Of a stretch of DNA of 64,000 nt, positions 16,684 through 26,226 are shown piece by piece. Source of the stretch: an uncultured Opitutia bacterium (GTDB lineage: Bacteria; Verrucomicrobiota; Verrucomicrobiia; Opitutales; UBA953). The position numbers and the translations under genes are program-made. Where the stretch lies: assembly GCA_903855995.1 (NCBI GenBank), contig CAIOAN010000002.1:186001-250000 (forward strand), read 5' to 3'. The notes beneath the pieces were generated by a model, which was not told where the DNA came from, did not search any database, and saw only the letters and a program-made list of their open reading frames with translations. Positions within the stretch are counted from its first letter, which is position 1. Every line of letters starts with the position of its first letter.

Positions 16684-18318
16684 TTAGAAGGATGCACCCT
16701 TGAAGCGGGCGCGGAGGCGATTGCGGATCCAGATCGCACCAATATTAAGGCAGACGACTAGGAAAATCAGCAGGAGCGTCGTAGCGAAGACCATCGGGCG
16801 AGCTGCGTCCGAGTCGGGAGACTGAAACCCGAGGTCATACACGTGGAAGCCTAGGTGCATGAACTTGCGATCCATGTGCAAGAAAGGGGCAGCACCATCG
16901 AGCGGCAACGTCGGAGCGAGTTTCACCACGCCCACGAGCATCAGCGGAGCAACCTCCCCTGCTCCACGGGCCATGGCGAGGATGACGCCAGTCAGGATGC
17001 CCGGAGCCGAGGCGGGCAGGAGGATATCGCGAATCGTCTGCCACTTCGAGGCGCCCGTTGCCAAGGAGGCCTCGCGCATGCCGCGCGGGACGGCGGCCAA
17101 GGCTTCCTCGGTCGCAACAATGACTACCGGCAGCGTCATCAGGGCGAGCGTCAGGGAACACCAGAGCAGGCCACCCGTACCGAAGACCGGCGTATTGTTG
17201 TTATACTTCAGCTGGTCGGCAAAGAAGAGCTGGTCGATCGAGCCGCCGAGCACGTAGACGAAGAAACCCAGGCCGAAGACGCCGAAGACGATGGAGGGCA
17301 CGCCGGCGAGGTTGTTGACGCTGATACGGACGATGCGCAGGACGGGCCCCTGCTGCGCGTATTCGCGGAGGTAGATGGCGGTGATGACGCCGAAGGGAGT
17401 GACCATCAGGCTCATGAAGACAGTCATCACGAGAGTGCCGAAGATCGCCGGCATCAGGCCGCCTTCGGTGTTGGCCTCACGGGGCTCGTCGAAGACGAAC
17501 TCACCGAGGCGGGAGAAGAAGAGTTTCACACGACCCCACGTATCGAGGCGATTGGGGAACCAGGCGCGGATGACCTGGGTGAGCGGGACGACGACTTCGC
17601 GGTTCGACGCGTCCTTGGAAACAAGCGAAGCGACCGCGCCGCCCTCGACGACCTTCTTGGCCTCGGCCTGCAAGGTAGCGAAACGTTCTTCGAGACCGGC
17701 GATCTGGCGACGGCGGGCTTCGACTTCGTCCGCCAGCTTCAGGTCTTCGGCCCGGCGCAGGGCCACGCGGGCCTTGTCCATCTCGCCGTTCACGTCACCG
17801 ATGCGATGACGGGTGATCTCAATCAGCTTTTCGCGGACCACCGCGGCGGCGGCGACTTCGGCCTGGAAGGCGTCTTCGAAGGCCGCATCCGTGGCGGCAA
17901 TGACCTTACCGTCGGACTTGCGCAGGGATTGCGGACGGACGAAGGCCGGGCCGTTCTCGACGCGCTCCAGACCGAGGACATCGGCCGGGAAGCTCTCGGA
18001 TTTGATCTTGGCTTCGTCGACCCAGAGGTAGGAATTGCCGTTCAGTTCGCGCAGGCCCACCTGATACTGAAGTTCGTAGCGGGGCTCACTGGCAAGCGAA
18101 CCCGCCCGGATTCGCCGCTGGGCCAATTGACCAATGATCGTGCGTCCATCGTCCACCTTGGCGACGGGTACCTGCGGCGCCCAGAAAACCGTGATGCCAT
18201 TGAGGATAACTAATGAAAGTAAACCGACGACCATCCCTAGGCCGATGATTAAACCGAGACCGCTAAACCAGACCCAAGCTTCCCCGCGGGGAGTACTGCT
18301 ATCGGAAGATGAGGCCAT
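16684..18318 (-). CDS. pstA: Phosphate ABC transporter permease PstA, extended form
   Basis: 544 residues, well over the roughly 300 of the classic permease. One N-terminal membrane segment (about 16-40) is followed by a 240-residue extracytoplasmic insertion that includes a heptad-rich, probably coiled-coil stretch (about residues 150-220). The permease core (about 285-540) has the family's loop [25 protein letters not shown], which docks onto PstB, and a C-terminal membrane helix. Similar enlarged PstA/PstC pairs are known in proteobacteria. It lies 2 bases after pstC, so translation is coupled. Confidence 0.93.
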   Translation of the reverse strand: MASSSDSSTPRGEAWVWFSGLGLIIGLGMVVGLLSLVILNGITVFWAPQVPVAKVDDGRTIIGQLAQRRIRAGSLASEPRYELQYQVGLRELNGNSYLWVDEAKIKSESFPADVLGLERVENGPAFVRPQSLRKSDGKVIAATDAAFEDAFQAEVAAAAVVREKLIEITRHRIGDVNGEMDKARVALRRAEDLKLADEVEARRRQIAGLEERFATLQAEAKKVVEGGAVASLVSKDASNREVVVPLTQVIRAWFPNRLDTWGRVKLFFSRLGEFVFDEPREANTEGGLMPAIFGTLVMTVFMSLMVTPFGVITAIYLREYAQQGPVLRIVRISVNNLAGVPSIVFGVFGLGFFVYVLGGSIDQLFFADQLKYNNNTPVFGTGGLLWCSLTLALMTLPVVIVATEEALAAVPRGMREASLATGASKWQTIRDILLPASAPGILTGVILAMARGAGEVAPLMLVGVVKLAPTLPLDGAAPFLHMDRKFMHLGFHVYDLGFQSPDSDAARPMVFATTLLLIFLVVCLNIGAIWIRNRLRARFKGASF

Positions 18319-18320
18319 GT

Positions 18321-20621
18321 TCAGACGACTTTATAGCGCTCACGCAGGCGCTGGCGGAGGACTTCCGCCAAGGTGTTAATGACGAACGTGAGCAGGAAAA
18401 GACAACAGGCGCCAAGGAAGAGCGCCCGGTAATGCGTGTGCCCCGAAGCCGCCTCCGGAAGCTCCACCGCAATATTCGCGGACAGCGTCCGCATCCCGCT
18501 GAAAGGATTAGACTCCATCACCGCGGTATTACCCGTGGCCATCACGACGATCATCGTCTCACCAATCGCGCGGCCAAAGCCAATCATGACACCCGAGACG
18601 ATACCCGAGATAGCGGTCGGAACCACCACGCTCCAAACCGTCTGCCACCGACTTGCCCCGAGGGCCAGCGATCCCGAGACGAGTGAGTTTGGCACGTTGG
18701 ACAGCGCGTCTTCGGCAATGGTAAAGACGATTGGGATAACCGCGAAGCCCATCACGAATCCGACCACCAGAGAATTACGCGAGTCGTAGGTTGCTCCGGT
18801 CGTCTGGCGCCACCATTCACGGAAATCAGCGATGGGCAGGCCGCTCGAGGCATCCTTAACCGTGAAGAAGGCGGCCTCAACGGCCGGGCCTGATTTCCAA
18901 GCGACAATAGCACAGAGTGCAAGGAACGGCAACAGCCAGAGGAACTCCATACCTGGCTTGACCTGACGACGAATAGGCTGAGGAAGCACCGACCAGAGGA
19001 AGCCGGCGGCAAGTGCGGCGGGGGCGAGGATACCGACTGCACAGAAGATGGAGATCAAACGCGGATCAACCAACGGGGCCAGCCAAAGACCAGCCAAGAA
19101 GCCCAGCACCACGGAAGGCAGAGAGGCCATGATCTCCATGACCGGCTTCACGACATTACGGTATTCTGGACGGAGGAACTGCGAGACGTAGATAGCGGCG
19201 GTTAGCGCAATCGGCAGAGCGAAGAGCAGCGCGTAGAACGTCCCCTTCACCGTGCCGTAGAAGAGCGGCACCAGTGAATACTTCGCCTCGAACTCGTCGG
19301 AGCCTGCGCTCGACTGCCAAGTGTAAGCGGGGCCAGAAGCACCTTCATACCAAATCTTGCCGAAGAACGCACCCCATGACGATTCTGGATGATGGTCAAC
19401 AATAGCCCATCGGTGGAGCTTTCCGTCCGCCGAGAGTGCAGTGAACCGATCATAGTTTCCGGCGAAAGCCAGCTGACGAATCGTGCCGCCTGGAGCATCG
19501 CCTTCCCAGCGGAGCGACCCGGTCGTCATATTGCGGAGCTGAAGCTTGCCACCAGCCACAGCGAGGTAGCATTTGTTACCTTCGGCGGCATAGACGCCTT
19601 CGCCGGGTCCAGCGAGTGATTCGCCATCATGGATCTTACCCCAGCGACGCAGGCTCTTGCCGTCGGGCTGAAGCTGCGGATACATTGACCAAACCTGCTG
19701 CGCGCCCGTGCGACCCACGAAGACCACTGAGACGTTACCGAAGATCATGCCCGCCGAGGTGACCCCAGCATCGGTCGATTCCTTAAACGGAGTAAACGAC
19801 TGGAGGAACGAGAAGGTCGTGCCATCATCGGCATAGGTGCGCACTTCACCGGATTTACTGACGACAATGAGCGATTCTGCCGTGGAAGGAAGGAGCACCT
19901 TATCGACCGAAGCCGCATCGGCGGCGACCACGAAAGGGGCGCTGACGGTGACCTTCGCTTTGCCGCCCAGGCCTTTACGTTCCGTCAGGCGGATCGCGGT
20001 GAGCAGGGGTTTGCCGACTTCATCCTGACGCACGAGCATCAGCCGTGACTGCGTACCCTTGGCGTTCCAGATATCCACGCAAGGCAGGCCAGGCTTGCCG
20101 ACCTGCAGCGGCTCTAAAGCTGTCACAATCGGCTCAATCGTACGCTTACCAGCGGAGTCGAAGCTCGAGCGGTAGATGATTCGCAGTTCCTGAACTGAGC
20201 CATCGGATAGACCCAGAAAGACCAAGCCAGAGCGGGGATAGCTCCGGACGGTGGATACGTGGCGATTCGCCAGCGCAGGCGACCACTCAAGCACTTTCGA
20301 ACCATCCTTGGACCGCTGAAAAATCACCCTGCCATCGGCAAGAACGACATAGGGTAAATCGCCGTATTCATCCTCACCGAAGGCAATTGCATTGGCCGGC
20401 ACGGATAAGGCATCGCCAGCTGCAACCTTGGCTCCCGTGAAGAGCGGGAAGACTTGAAAAATCAGGAAGGCCAACATCCCAAAGACCGCGAGCACGACCC
20501 CCACCCCGCCGAAGCGAATGAGACGCCCCATCCACCGGTCAGCAGCGAGGGTCATGGGACTTACCGTAAAACGCGACTCTGGCGCAGGCGCCGCAGAGGG
20601 GTTTTTGTCGGAAGTTTCCAT
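18321..20621 (-). CDS. pstC: Phosphate ABC transporter permease PstC, with large extracytoplasmic domain
   Basis: 766 residues. A first membrane helix (about 33-60) is followed by about 380 residues of repeated beta-strand units (for example VVLADGRVIF, GLVFLGLSDGSVQEL, KLQLRNMTTGSLRWEGD, FTALSADGKLHRW) that read like a WD40/quinoprotein-type propeller, and then by the permease core from about 455, with LVSGSLALGASRWQTVWSVVVPTA as the ATPase-coupling loop and GRAIGETMIVVMATGN. The propeller should face the periplasm and may meet PstS. An intergenic region with strong hairpins separates it from pstS. Confidence 0.93.
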   Translation of the reverse strand: METSDKNPSAAPAPESRFTVSPMTLAADRWMGRLIRFGGVGVVLAVFGMLAFLIFQVFPLFTGAKVAAGDALSVPANAIAFGEDEYGDLPYVVLADGRVIFQRSKDGSKVLEWSPALANRHVSTVRSYPRSGLVFLGLSDGSVQELRIIYRSSFDSAGKRTIEPIVTALEPLQVGKPGLPCVDIWNAKGTQSRLMLVRQDEVGKPLLTAIRLTERKGLGGKAKVTVSAPFVVAADAASVDKVLLPSTAESLIVVSKSGEVRTYADDGTTFSFLQSFTPFKESTDAGVTSAGMIFGNVSVVFVGRTGAQQVWSMYPQLQPDGKSLRRWGKIHDGESLAGPGEGVYAAEGNKCYLAVAGGKLQLRNMTTGSLRWEGDAPGGTIRQLAFAGNYDRFTALSADGKLHRWAIVDHHPESSWGAFFGKIWYEGASGPAYTWQSSAGSDEFEAKYSLVPLFYGTVKGTFYALLFALPIALTAAIYVSQFLRPEYRNVVKPVMEIMASLPSVVLGFLAGLWLAPLVDPRLISIFCAVGILAPAALAAGFLWSVLPQPIRRQVKPGMEFLWLLPFLALCAIVAWKSGPAVEAAFFTVKDASSGLPIADFREWWRQTTGATYDSRNSLVVGFVMGFAVIPIVFTIAEDALSNVPNSLVSGSLALGASRWQTVWSVVVPTAISGIVSGVMIGFGRAIGETMIVVMATGNTAVMESNPFSGMRTLSANIAVELPEAASGHTHYRALFLGACCLFLLTFVINTLAEVLRQRLRERYKVV

Positions 20622-20659
20622 CGCGTTACGGTTAGGTGTCGTTAATTCTAATAAAGGGT

Positions 20660-20680
20660 AAGGCGGGGAGACCCCGCCTT
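20660..20680 (-). promoter_or_regulatory. Strong hairpin between pstS and pstC
   Basis: Perfect stem AAGGCGGGG / CCCCGCCTT with a three-base loop, 39 bases before the pstC start. On the pst transcript it is not followed by a T-run, so it looks more like an mRNA-processing or decay barrier, or a partial attenuator, than a full terminator. A second, imperfect inverted repeat (CGTATCGCC at about 20697 against GGCGACGATACG near 20745) lies between it and the pstS stop. Such structures commonly let pstS be expressed above the downstream transporter genes. Confidence 0.5.
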
Positions 20681-20763
20681 AGGAGGACCCGAGACCGTAT
20701 CGCCGCGCTTTTTAGACCGACCCCGAAGGGCGTGGTGGCGACGATACGATTTCGAGACCAAGA

Positions 20764-21765
20764 TTATTCGGCGCTGTAGAACTTGAGCGCGAGGCGACCT
20801 TCGGCAGCAACGTCGGCTGGCAGCGGGAAGTATCCGTCCTTGATCGTTATTTCTTGGCCCTGCTTCGAGAGCACGAAGGTGATGAACTCGCTCGTAAGCT
20901 TATCCATTTCCTTCGAAGGAGCCTTGTTCACGTAGACATACAAATAGCGGGCGAGCGGGTAGCTACCATTGAGGGCGTTGGCGTAATTAGGCTCAATAAG
21001 AGCAGAACCATCAGCGACCGAGAGCGCAAGGGCGCGGACGCCGGAGGTCTTGTAGCCGATGCCGGAGTACCCAATCGCACCGAGGTCGGAAGCGACCCCT
21101 TGGACGACAGAGGAAGAACCGGGCTGCTCCTTAACGCTGCCCTTATAGTCGCCATTCTTCAAGGCGTTGTCCTTGAAGAAGCCATAGGTTCCGGAAGCCG
21201 AATTACGACCGAAGGCGGAGATGGTCTTACCAGCAAAAGCACCGGTCAGCTTGGCGTCACCCCAGGTGTTGATGTCCTGACCACCGCGCTTACGGGTCGA
21301 GGAGAAGATGGCGTCGACCTGAGTGAGAGAGAGACCCTTAATCGGGTTATCCTTATGGACGAAGACGGCGAGAGCATCAATGGCCACCGGTATCTTGGTG
21401 GGCTTGTGGCCGAACTTAGCAGCGAAGCCAGCGACTTCGGAAGTCTTCATCTCACGGCTCATTGGACCAACCTGAGCGGCACCAGAGATCAGGGCGACCG
21501 GAGCTGTGCCCGATCCCTTACCTTCAACTTGGATGTTCACGTTAGGATACTTGGCCTTGAAGCCTTCGCTCCAGAAAGTCATCAGGTTGTTAAGGGTATC
21601 GGAACCGACGGAGTTCAAGTTACCCGATACGCCGGAAGCGACAGCGTAGTCAGGTAGCTTGGCATCGACGGTGACGACCTCGGCAGCCGCGGGGGCGGCC
21701 GACTGAGCGGAAGCGATTGTCACCGTGAAGGCGAGTAGCGCGAGGGACTTGAGGGAGGTGTGCAT
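20764..21765 (-). CDS. pstS: Phosphate-binding protein PstS
   Basis: 333 residues with a signal peptide ([20 protein letters not shown]). The mature protein shows the periplasmic phosphate-binding signature: [49 protein letters not shown], then [19 protein letters not shown]-type segment ([16 protein letters not shown]) and [24 protein letters not shown]. It captures orthophosphate for PstCAB. First gene of the operon. I looked for a classic Pho box in the 100 bases upstream and saw none matching the enterobacterial consensus; the region does contain GTTGTAACAATTGTAT, whose role is unknown. Confidence 0.96.
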   Translation of the reverse strand: MHTSLKSLALLAFTVTIASAQSAAPAAAEVVTVDAKLPDYAVASGVSGNLNSVGSDTLNNLMTFWSEGFKAKYPNVNIQVEGKGSGTAPVALISGAAQVGPMSREMKTSEVAGFAAKFGHKPTKIPVAIDALAVFVHKDNPIKGLSLTQVDAIFSSTRKRGGQDINTWGDAKLTGAFAGKTISAFGRNSASGTYGFFKDNALKNGDYKGSVKEQPGSSSVVQGVASDLGAIGYSGIGYKTSGVRALALSVADGSALIEPNYANALNGSYPLARYLYVYVNKAPSKEMDKLTSEFITFVLSKQGQEITIKDGYFPLPADVAAEGRLALKFYSAE

Positions 21766-21868
21766 GTGGTTGGAAGCAGACCCATCATCCCATACAATTG
21801 TTACAACCCCGTGTCGGAACGGTGTTTCTTGGGCAATAGCACCCCGCCCTCCGAGGCCCTAAACCCCC

Positions 21869-22753
21869 TTATTTCTTGAGAAACTGGGTAACTAGGGCGG
21901 CCGACCGACTTTCCGCCTCCGCCAGGGGCAGGCCTCCGGCAACCCCTGGGCGCTTGTGACCGGTCTGCTTAAGCCAGGCATCCCGCAGCATCGTCGAGCT
22001 CTGCTTGAGCACTTTCAATTTCGGACCTTCGGCAAATGCTGTATCGAGTTTCCATTTCATCATCGGCGCGAGGCCCTCCCAGGCGGCACGCGCCATGAAG
22101 ACGTGCCCCTCCTCTCCGGGATGAAGATTATCTTTCGCGTAGATGAACTTCGGGTCGGCCTGCTTCGCCGCCGCTACGGCCTGATGAAGCTTCGGGTGGA
22201 TATCGACGACCAGCCAGCCGGCCGGGCGTTGCTCGACGAGCCAGGCGCCGTAAGCCTCCATCACTCCGTCGTAGTTGATCGCATCCTTCGGGCGGTTGTC
22301 CGGAGCATAAAGCGGCGGCGTGAGCAGCACCACTTTCGCACCGGCCTTGATGCACGCCTGCCGGAAACGGATCATGCCGTTCTCGTAAGCAAGCTTGCGC
22401 GCGGAATCGAGCGGCTGATAGATGCCGTCGTTGATACCGTAGCAGGCGACGACCAGCGTGGGCTTGAATTGTTCGAGCACGCGGCCGAGACGCTCATGCA
22501 CGTCGGGGCGCGGAAAACTGCCGCCGGCATGACCGGGTTCGGAAAGACCCGAGGTGGTTTCGCTCGAGAGACCCATGTTCACGATTGTCGCGCGTTCCAT
22601 ACCCTTCTGGGCGCGGATCGCAGACTCGACGAGAATCGTCCAGCTGCCTCCGTACGTGATGCTATCCCCGAGAAAAAGCACCCGCGGTTCCATCGTATCA
22701 GCGAAGATCTGGGCGGTGAACAGGCTCAGCAGGCAGAGAAAGAGGCGAGGCAT
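21869..22753 (-). CDS. Exported SGNH/GDSL hydrolase
   Basis: 294 residues with a signal peptide (MPRLFLCLLSLFTAQIFA). SGNH blocks are clear: block I LFLGDSITYGGSW with the nucleophile Ser, block II Gly around LSSETTSGL, block III YGINDGIYQ with the oxyanion Asn, and block V DNLHPGEEGH with the catalytic His (Asp/His spaced D-x2-H). This group acts as lipases, esterases or carbohydrate deacetylases. It is a single gene, divergent from the UvrA-family gene and 103 bases upstream of pstS on the same strand. Substrate unknown. Confidence 0.88.
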   Translation of the reverse strand: MPRLFLCLLSLFTAQIFADTMEPRVLFLGDSITYGGSWTILVESAIRAQKGMERATIVNMGLSSETTSGLSEPGHAGGSFPRPDVHERLGRVLEQFKPTLVVACYGINDGIYQPLDSARKLAYENGMIRFRQACIKAGAKVVLLTPPLYAPDNRPKDAINYDGVMEAYGAWLVEQRPAGWLVVDIHPKLHQAVAAAKQADPKFIYAKDNLHPGEEGHVFMARAAWEGLAPMMKWKLDTAFAEGPKLKVLKQSSTMLRDAWLKQTGHKRPGVAGGLPLAEAESRSAALVTQFLKK

Positions 22754-22870
22754 CCGGGCAAACTTACACTTTGGCCGAGGGGGTAAAAGCGGATTTGTAT
22801 CCGACTTATTAACGGTGGACCGACCACTTCCGCCTTCTCCCTTGGTCCGGACGAGCTATCGTCCGCTGTC

Positions 22871-25705
22871 CTGAACCCGCCCATCCACATCAAGGGAGCC
22901 CGCACCCACAACCTTAAGGACGTGGAACTGACTATCCCGCGCTATCAGCTGACCGTCATCACTGGGGTCAGCGGGTCCGGCAAGTCATCCCTGGCGTTCG
23001 ACACCCTCCACGCCGAAGGAAGCCGCCAATACCTTGAATCCCTTTCAGCGAAGGCCCGGGGGATGCTCGACTCCGCCCCGCGCCCCGACGTCGACTTCAT
23101 CCGGGGCCTCTCCCCCGTCATCGCTATCGCCCAGCGCACCGGAGGCAACACGAACCCCCGCTCGACCGTCGCCACGTTGACCGAAATCGCCGACCACGCC
23201 CGCCCGCTGTGGATCCTGGCCGGCGATCGCCGCTGCCTCAAGGACGGCCACCCCGTTCGCCGCCGGTCGCTCGACGACAATCTCCAATCACTGGAGGAAA
23301 TTCCGGCTGGCACCCGACTCATGGTCGTCGCCCCGATCGCCAGGGACAAATCATCAGTCCTGATGGAAACCGCGGCCGACCTTGGTCGTCGGGGGTTCTC
23401 ACGCGTCCGCGTCGATGGCGTCGTCGCCACGCTCGAAGAAGCCTCGGGCCTGCTCACCGGGCGCGAAGCCAAACAACTGGATGTCGTCGTGGATCGCATC
23501 GTCGCCGGGCCCGATCAACGCAGCCGTCTCGCCGACTCGCTTGAACTCGCCTTCCGCGAAGGTCGCAACCGGGCACTCGTCCTCGCGGAAATCAGCGGTC
23601 AGTGGCAGGAGTTTCCACTCTCCCTGCACCTCTCCTGCGAGCATTGCGGAGAAACCTACGAAACCGTCAGTCCACGCTCCCTTTCCCATAACCACCCCGA
23701 TGGCGCTTGTCCGGATTGCGGCGGACTGGGACGACAACTCCGCTTCCAGGAAGGCCTCTCCATTCGCGACGACTCGCTCTCACTCAACGACGGCGTCGTG
23801 AAGCCCTGGAAGTGCGCGACTCGCAAGACGCTGATTCGCCGCAACGCCATCACCCGCGCGCTCGCCGAACAAGTGCCCTTCGACCTGAAGACCCCTTGGC
23901 GAGACCTGCCCAAAGCGACTCGCGAATTATTGCTCCACGGCGACAAGAAACGGGTCTTCCTGCTGCCGCCCCCCAAAGGCCGCAAGCCCGTCGAGACCGT
24001 CTGGACGGGCATGTTCGCCGAACTCGAGCACGCCTATCGCACCACCACCGGCGAATCCCTCCGCCAGCGCCTACTGCAATTCCAATCAGGCTCCGTCTGC
24101 GCGGGCTGCCAAGGCCAGCGTCTCTCCCCCGCGGCGCTATCGATCCTTTTGGCTGAGAAAAATATGGCCGAGTTCCTCGCCTTGCCGATTCCAGCGGCAC
24201 TCGCTTTCACGCGCCAGCTGGCGGCGCATCCGCGCGTGATGCCAGCGGAAGAAGCGCGGCGCGGACTAGAGCAACGCCTCGCCTTCCTAAACGACGCGGG
24301 CCTGAACTACCTCACCCTCGATCGCGAATGCAGTTCGCTTTCCGGCGGCGAAGCGCAGCGCGTCCGCCTCGCGACCCAACTCGGCCTCGGCTTGGTTGGC
24401 GTGACCTACGTCCTCGATGAGCCCAGCATCGGACTGCACCCGAGCGACCATCAACGCCTCATCGGCTCGATCCGCGGGCTGCGCGACCTCGGCAATACCA
24501 TCGTGGTCGTGGAGCATGACCGCGACATGATGCTCGCCGCCGATCATCTCGTCGAAATGGGACCAGGGGCCGGAGTGGCGGGCGGTCACGTCATCTTCGA
24601 AGGTACGCCCGCGGCCTGCGCAGCGCACACGAGCTCGCGCACCGGGGCGTATCTTTCCGGGCGAGCATCGCTCGCGGGCGTAATCCCCCGCAAGGCCCCA
24701 GGCAAGGCGTTGCTTACGGTCAAAGACGCTACCGAACATAACCTTAAAAACGTCACCGCCTCTTTCCCCATCGGTAATCTCACCGTCGTCTGCGGAGTCT
24801 CTGGTTCGGGCAAGAGCACGCTTGCGATCGATATTCTTTCCGCGGCCGCGGCACGCAAAATCAATGGAGCTAAGATGGTCCCAGGCCGTCACGGCGGCAT
24901 CGAAGGCCTGGAAAAAATGGTCGCCTTCACCGCAGTCGACCAAGAGCCCATCGGCCGCTCCCCACGTTCCAACCCCGCGACGTTCACGGGCATCATGGAC
25001 CTCCTGCGCGACCTCTGGTCCTCGCTGCCACTTGCGAAGGCCCGTGGCTACGGTCCTGGTCGCTTCAGTTTCAACGTCCGGGGCGGACGCTGCGAGACTT
25101 GCGCCGGCGAAGGTTCCGTGGCGCTCGACATGCAATTCCTCGGCGAGACGTTCGTCGACTGCCCCAGTTGTGCTGGCCGACGCTTCAACCGCGAGACGCT
25201 GGAAGTACGTTTCAAAGGCCTCAGCATATCCGAAGCACTGGATCTCGCCGTCACCGAAGCCGCCGAAGTTTTCAAGGCCCAGCCGCGGTTGGCCGAAAAA
25301 TTGCGCACCCTTTCGGAGGTCGGGCTCGGCTATATCAAGCTCGGACAGGCCGCGAACACCCTCTCGGGCGGCGAAGCCCAGCGCCTGAAACTTGCCTCCG
25401 AACTCGCGCGCCGCGATCACTCCGGCCGCCTGTATGTGCTCGATGAACCCACGACCGGCCTGCACTGGGATGACATCGCCAAGCTGCTGGCGTTGCTCGG
25501 ACGACTCCGCGATGCGGGCGCCACGCTCATCGTGATCGAACATCACGCGGACGTGATCATGGCCGCAGATTGGGTCATGGAGCTCGGTCCCGAAGGTGGC
25601 GCCAAAGGCGGCGAACTCGTCTATGCCGGCACGCCCGACGGCTTACTCAAGCTGAAGAGTTCGCCGACAGGACGAGCCCTAGCGGGCGAAGCGCAGCGTT
25701 CTTAG
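22871..25705 (+). CDS. UvrA-family ABC ATPase (excinuclease subunit A or paralogue)
   Basis: The first ordinary start in frame is a GTG at 22922, but the 17 codons before it encode IHIKGARTHNLKDVEL, the invariant UvrA N terminus. No ATG, GTG or TTG lies in frame just upstream; a CTG at 22871 (LNPPIHIKGAR) is the best candidate start. The protein has two ABC modules: P-loops GVSGSGKSS and GVSGSGKST, signatures SLSGGEAQRVRL and TLSGGEAQRLKL, and zinc modules CEHCG...CPDCGGLG and CETCAGEG...CPSCAGRR. The CPxCG pair usual near the UvrB-binding region is absent (ILAGDRRCLKDG). It could be a UvrA2-like paralogue rather than the main repair subunit. Confidence 0.87.
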   Translation: MNPPIHIKGARTHNLKDVELTIPRYQLTVITGVSGSGKSSLAFDTLHAEGSRQYLESLSAKARGMLDSAPRPDVDFIRGLSPVIAIAQRTGGNTNPRSTVATLTEIADHARPLWILAGDRRCLKDGHPVRRRSLDDNLQSLEEIPAGTRLMVVAPIARDKSSVLMETAADLGRRGFSRVRVDGVVATLEEASGLLTGREAKQLDVVVDRIVAGPDQRSRLADSLELAFREGRNRALVLAEISGQWQEFPLSLHLSCEHCGETYETVSPRSLSHNHPDGACPDCGGLGRQLRFQEGLSIRDDSLSLNDGVVKPWKCATRKTLIRRNAITRALAEQVPFDLKTPWRDLPKATRELLLHGDKKRVFLLPPPKGRKPVETVWTGMFAELEHAYRTTTGESLRQRLLQFQSGSVCAGCQGQRLSPAALSILLAEKNMAEFLALPIPAALAFTRQLAAHPRVMPAEEARRGLEQRLAFLNDAGLNYLTLDRECSSLSGGEAQRVRLATQLGLGLVGVTYVLDEPSIGLHPSDHQRLIGSIRGLRDLGNTIVVVEHDRDMMLAADHLVEMGPGAGVAGGHVIFEGTPAACAAHTSSRTGAYLSGRASLAGVIPRKAPGKALLTVKDATEHNLKNVTASFPIGNLTVVCGVSGSGKSTLAIDILSAAAARKINGAKMVPGRHGGIEGLEKMVAFTAVDQEPIGRSPRSNPATFTGIMDLLRDLWSSLPLAKARGYGPGRFSFNVRGGRCETCAGEGSVALDMQFLGETFVDCPSCAGRRFNRETLEVRFKGLSISEALDLAVTEAAEVFKAQPRLAEKLRTLSEVGLGYIKLGQAANTLSGGEAQRLKLASELARRDHSGRLYVLDEPTTGLHWDDIAKLLALLGRLRDAGATLIVIEHHADVIMAADWVMELGPEGGAKGGELVYAGTPDGLLKLKSSPTGRALAGEAQRS

Positions 25706-25746
25706 TTCGTTGTTCTTAGTTCTTCGCCAGAACCTAAGCAGACATC

Positions 25747-26217
25747 CTACAGCCTTGCGGAGATCAAGGCCGCGACGGAATGCAGGTCCGCGACCTCACT
25801 GTCATTGAATTCATAGGGCTGCATCTTACCGATGCCAAGCACGCCGATGACCTTACCGTCGGCACCGCACACGGGGACAGCGAGCGCGCCTTGGACGTTC
25901 GTCTTGCGGGCGTCCGGCTTCGCGACGCCGCCGAGATCTTCCTGCAGATTGCAAAGCTGGACGGCCTCTTTGCGCTGAGCGGCACAGCCAGCGATGCCTT
26001 TGCCGAAAGGAATATTATCAATCTTGGGCAACAGCATCGCCTGGGCCTGCGGCGGGATTCCCGCATGGGCGACCAGGGAAAGCAGTCCCGTCGCTGGATC
26101 GGTCCGGTGAATTGTTCCCGTGACACATTCGAAATTATCCAGCGTGCGGGCGAGCACGTCGTTCCAATCGGGGGCGCCGATGAGCAGGGCCGATAGACCT
26201 AGGGTGCGTTGGGACAT
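25747..26217 (-). CDS. GAF-domain protein
   Basis: 156 residues forming essentially one GAF domain: GTIHRTDPATGLLSLVAHAGIPP, then GIAGCAAQRKEAVQLCNLQED, VQGALAVPVCGADGKVIGVLGIGK and a final EVADLHSVAALISARL helix. GAF domains bind small ligands such as cyclic nucleotides, haem or Fe centres, or sense oxidants; there is no output domain here, so it probably acts with a partner. Several cysteines (residues in VTG-adjacent CV, GCAA, LCN, VCG) may be redox-relevant. It starts 9 bases after the CCA-adding enzyme gene and is likely the last gene of that operon. Confidence 0.8.
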   Translation of the reverse strand: MSQRTLGLSALLIGAPDWNDVLARTLDNFECVTGTIHRTDPATGLLSLVAHAGIPPQAQAMLLPKIDNIPFGKGIAGCAAQRKEAVQLCNLQEDLGGVAKPDARKTNVQGALAVPVCGADGKVIGVLGIGKMQPYEFNDSEVADLHSVAALISARL

Positions 26218-26226
26218 GATGGTTAA

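Noticed and set aside
16855-18213. A 452-codon open frame on the plus strand within pstA
   Set aside because: Antisense shadow of pstA; Gly/Glu/Asp/His-rich with no domain.
21766-21868. Pho box upstream of pstS
   Set aside because: Could not find two spaced repeats like the known consensus; the region is short and the phylum's box is not known to me.
24287-25546. A 419-codon minus-strand open frame within the UvrA-family gene
   Set aside because: Shadow of the ABC ATPase gene, whose motifs are unmistakable.
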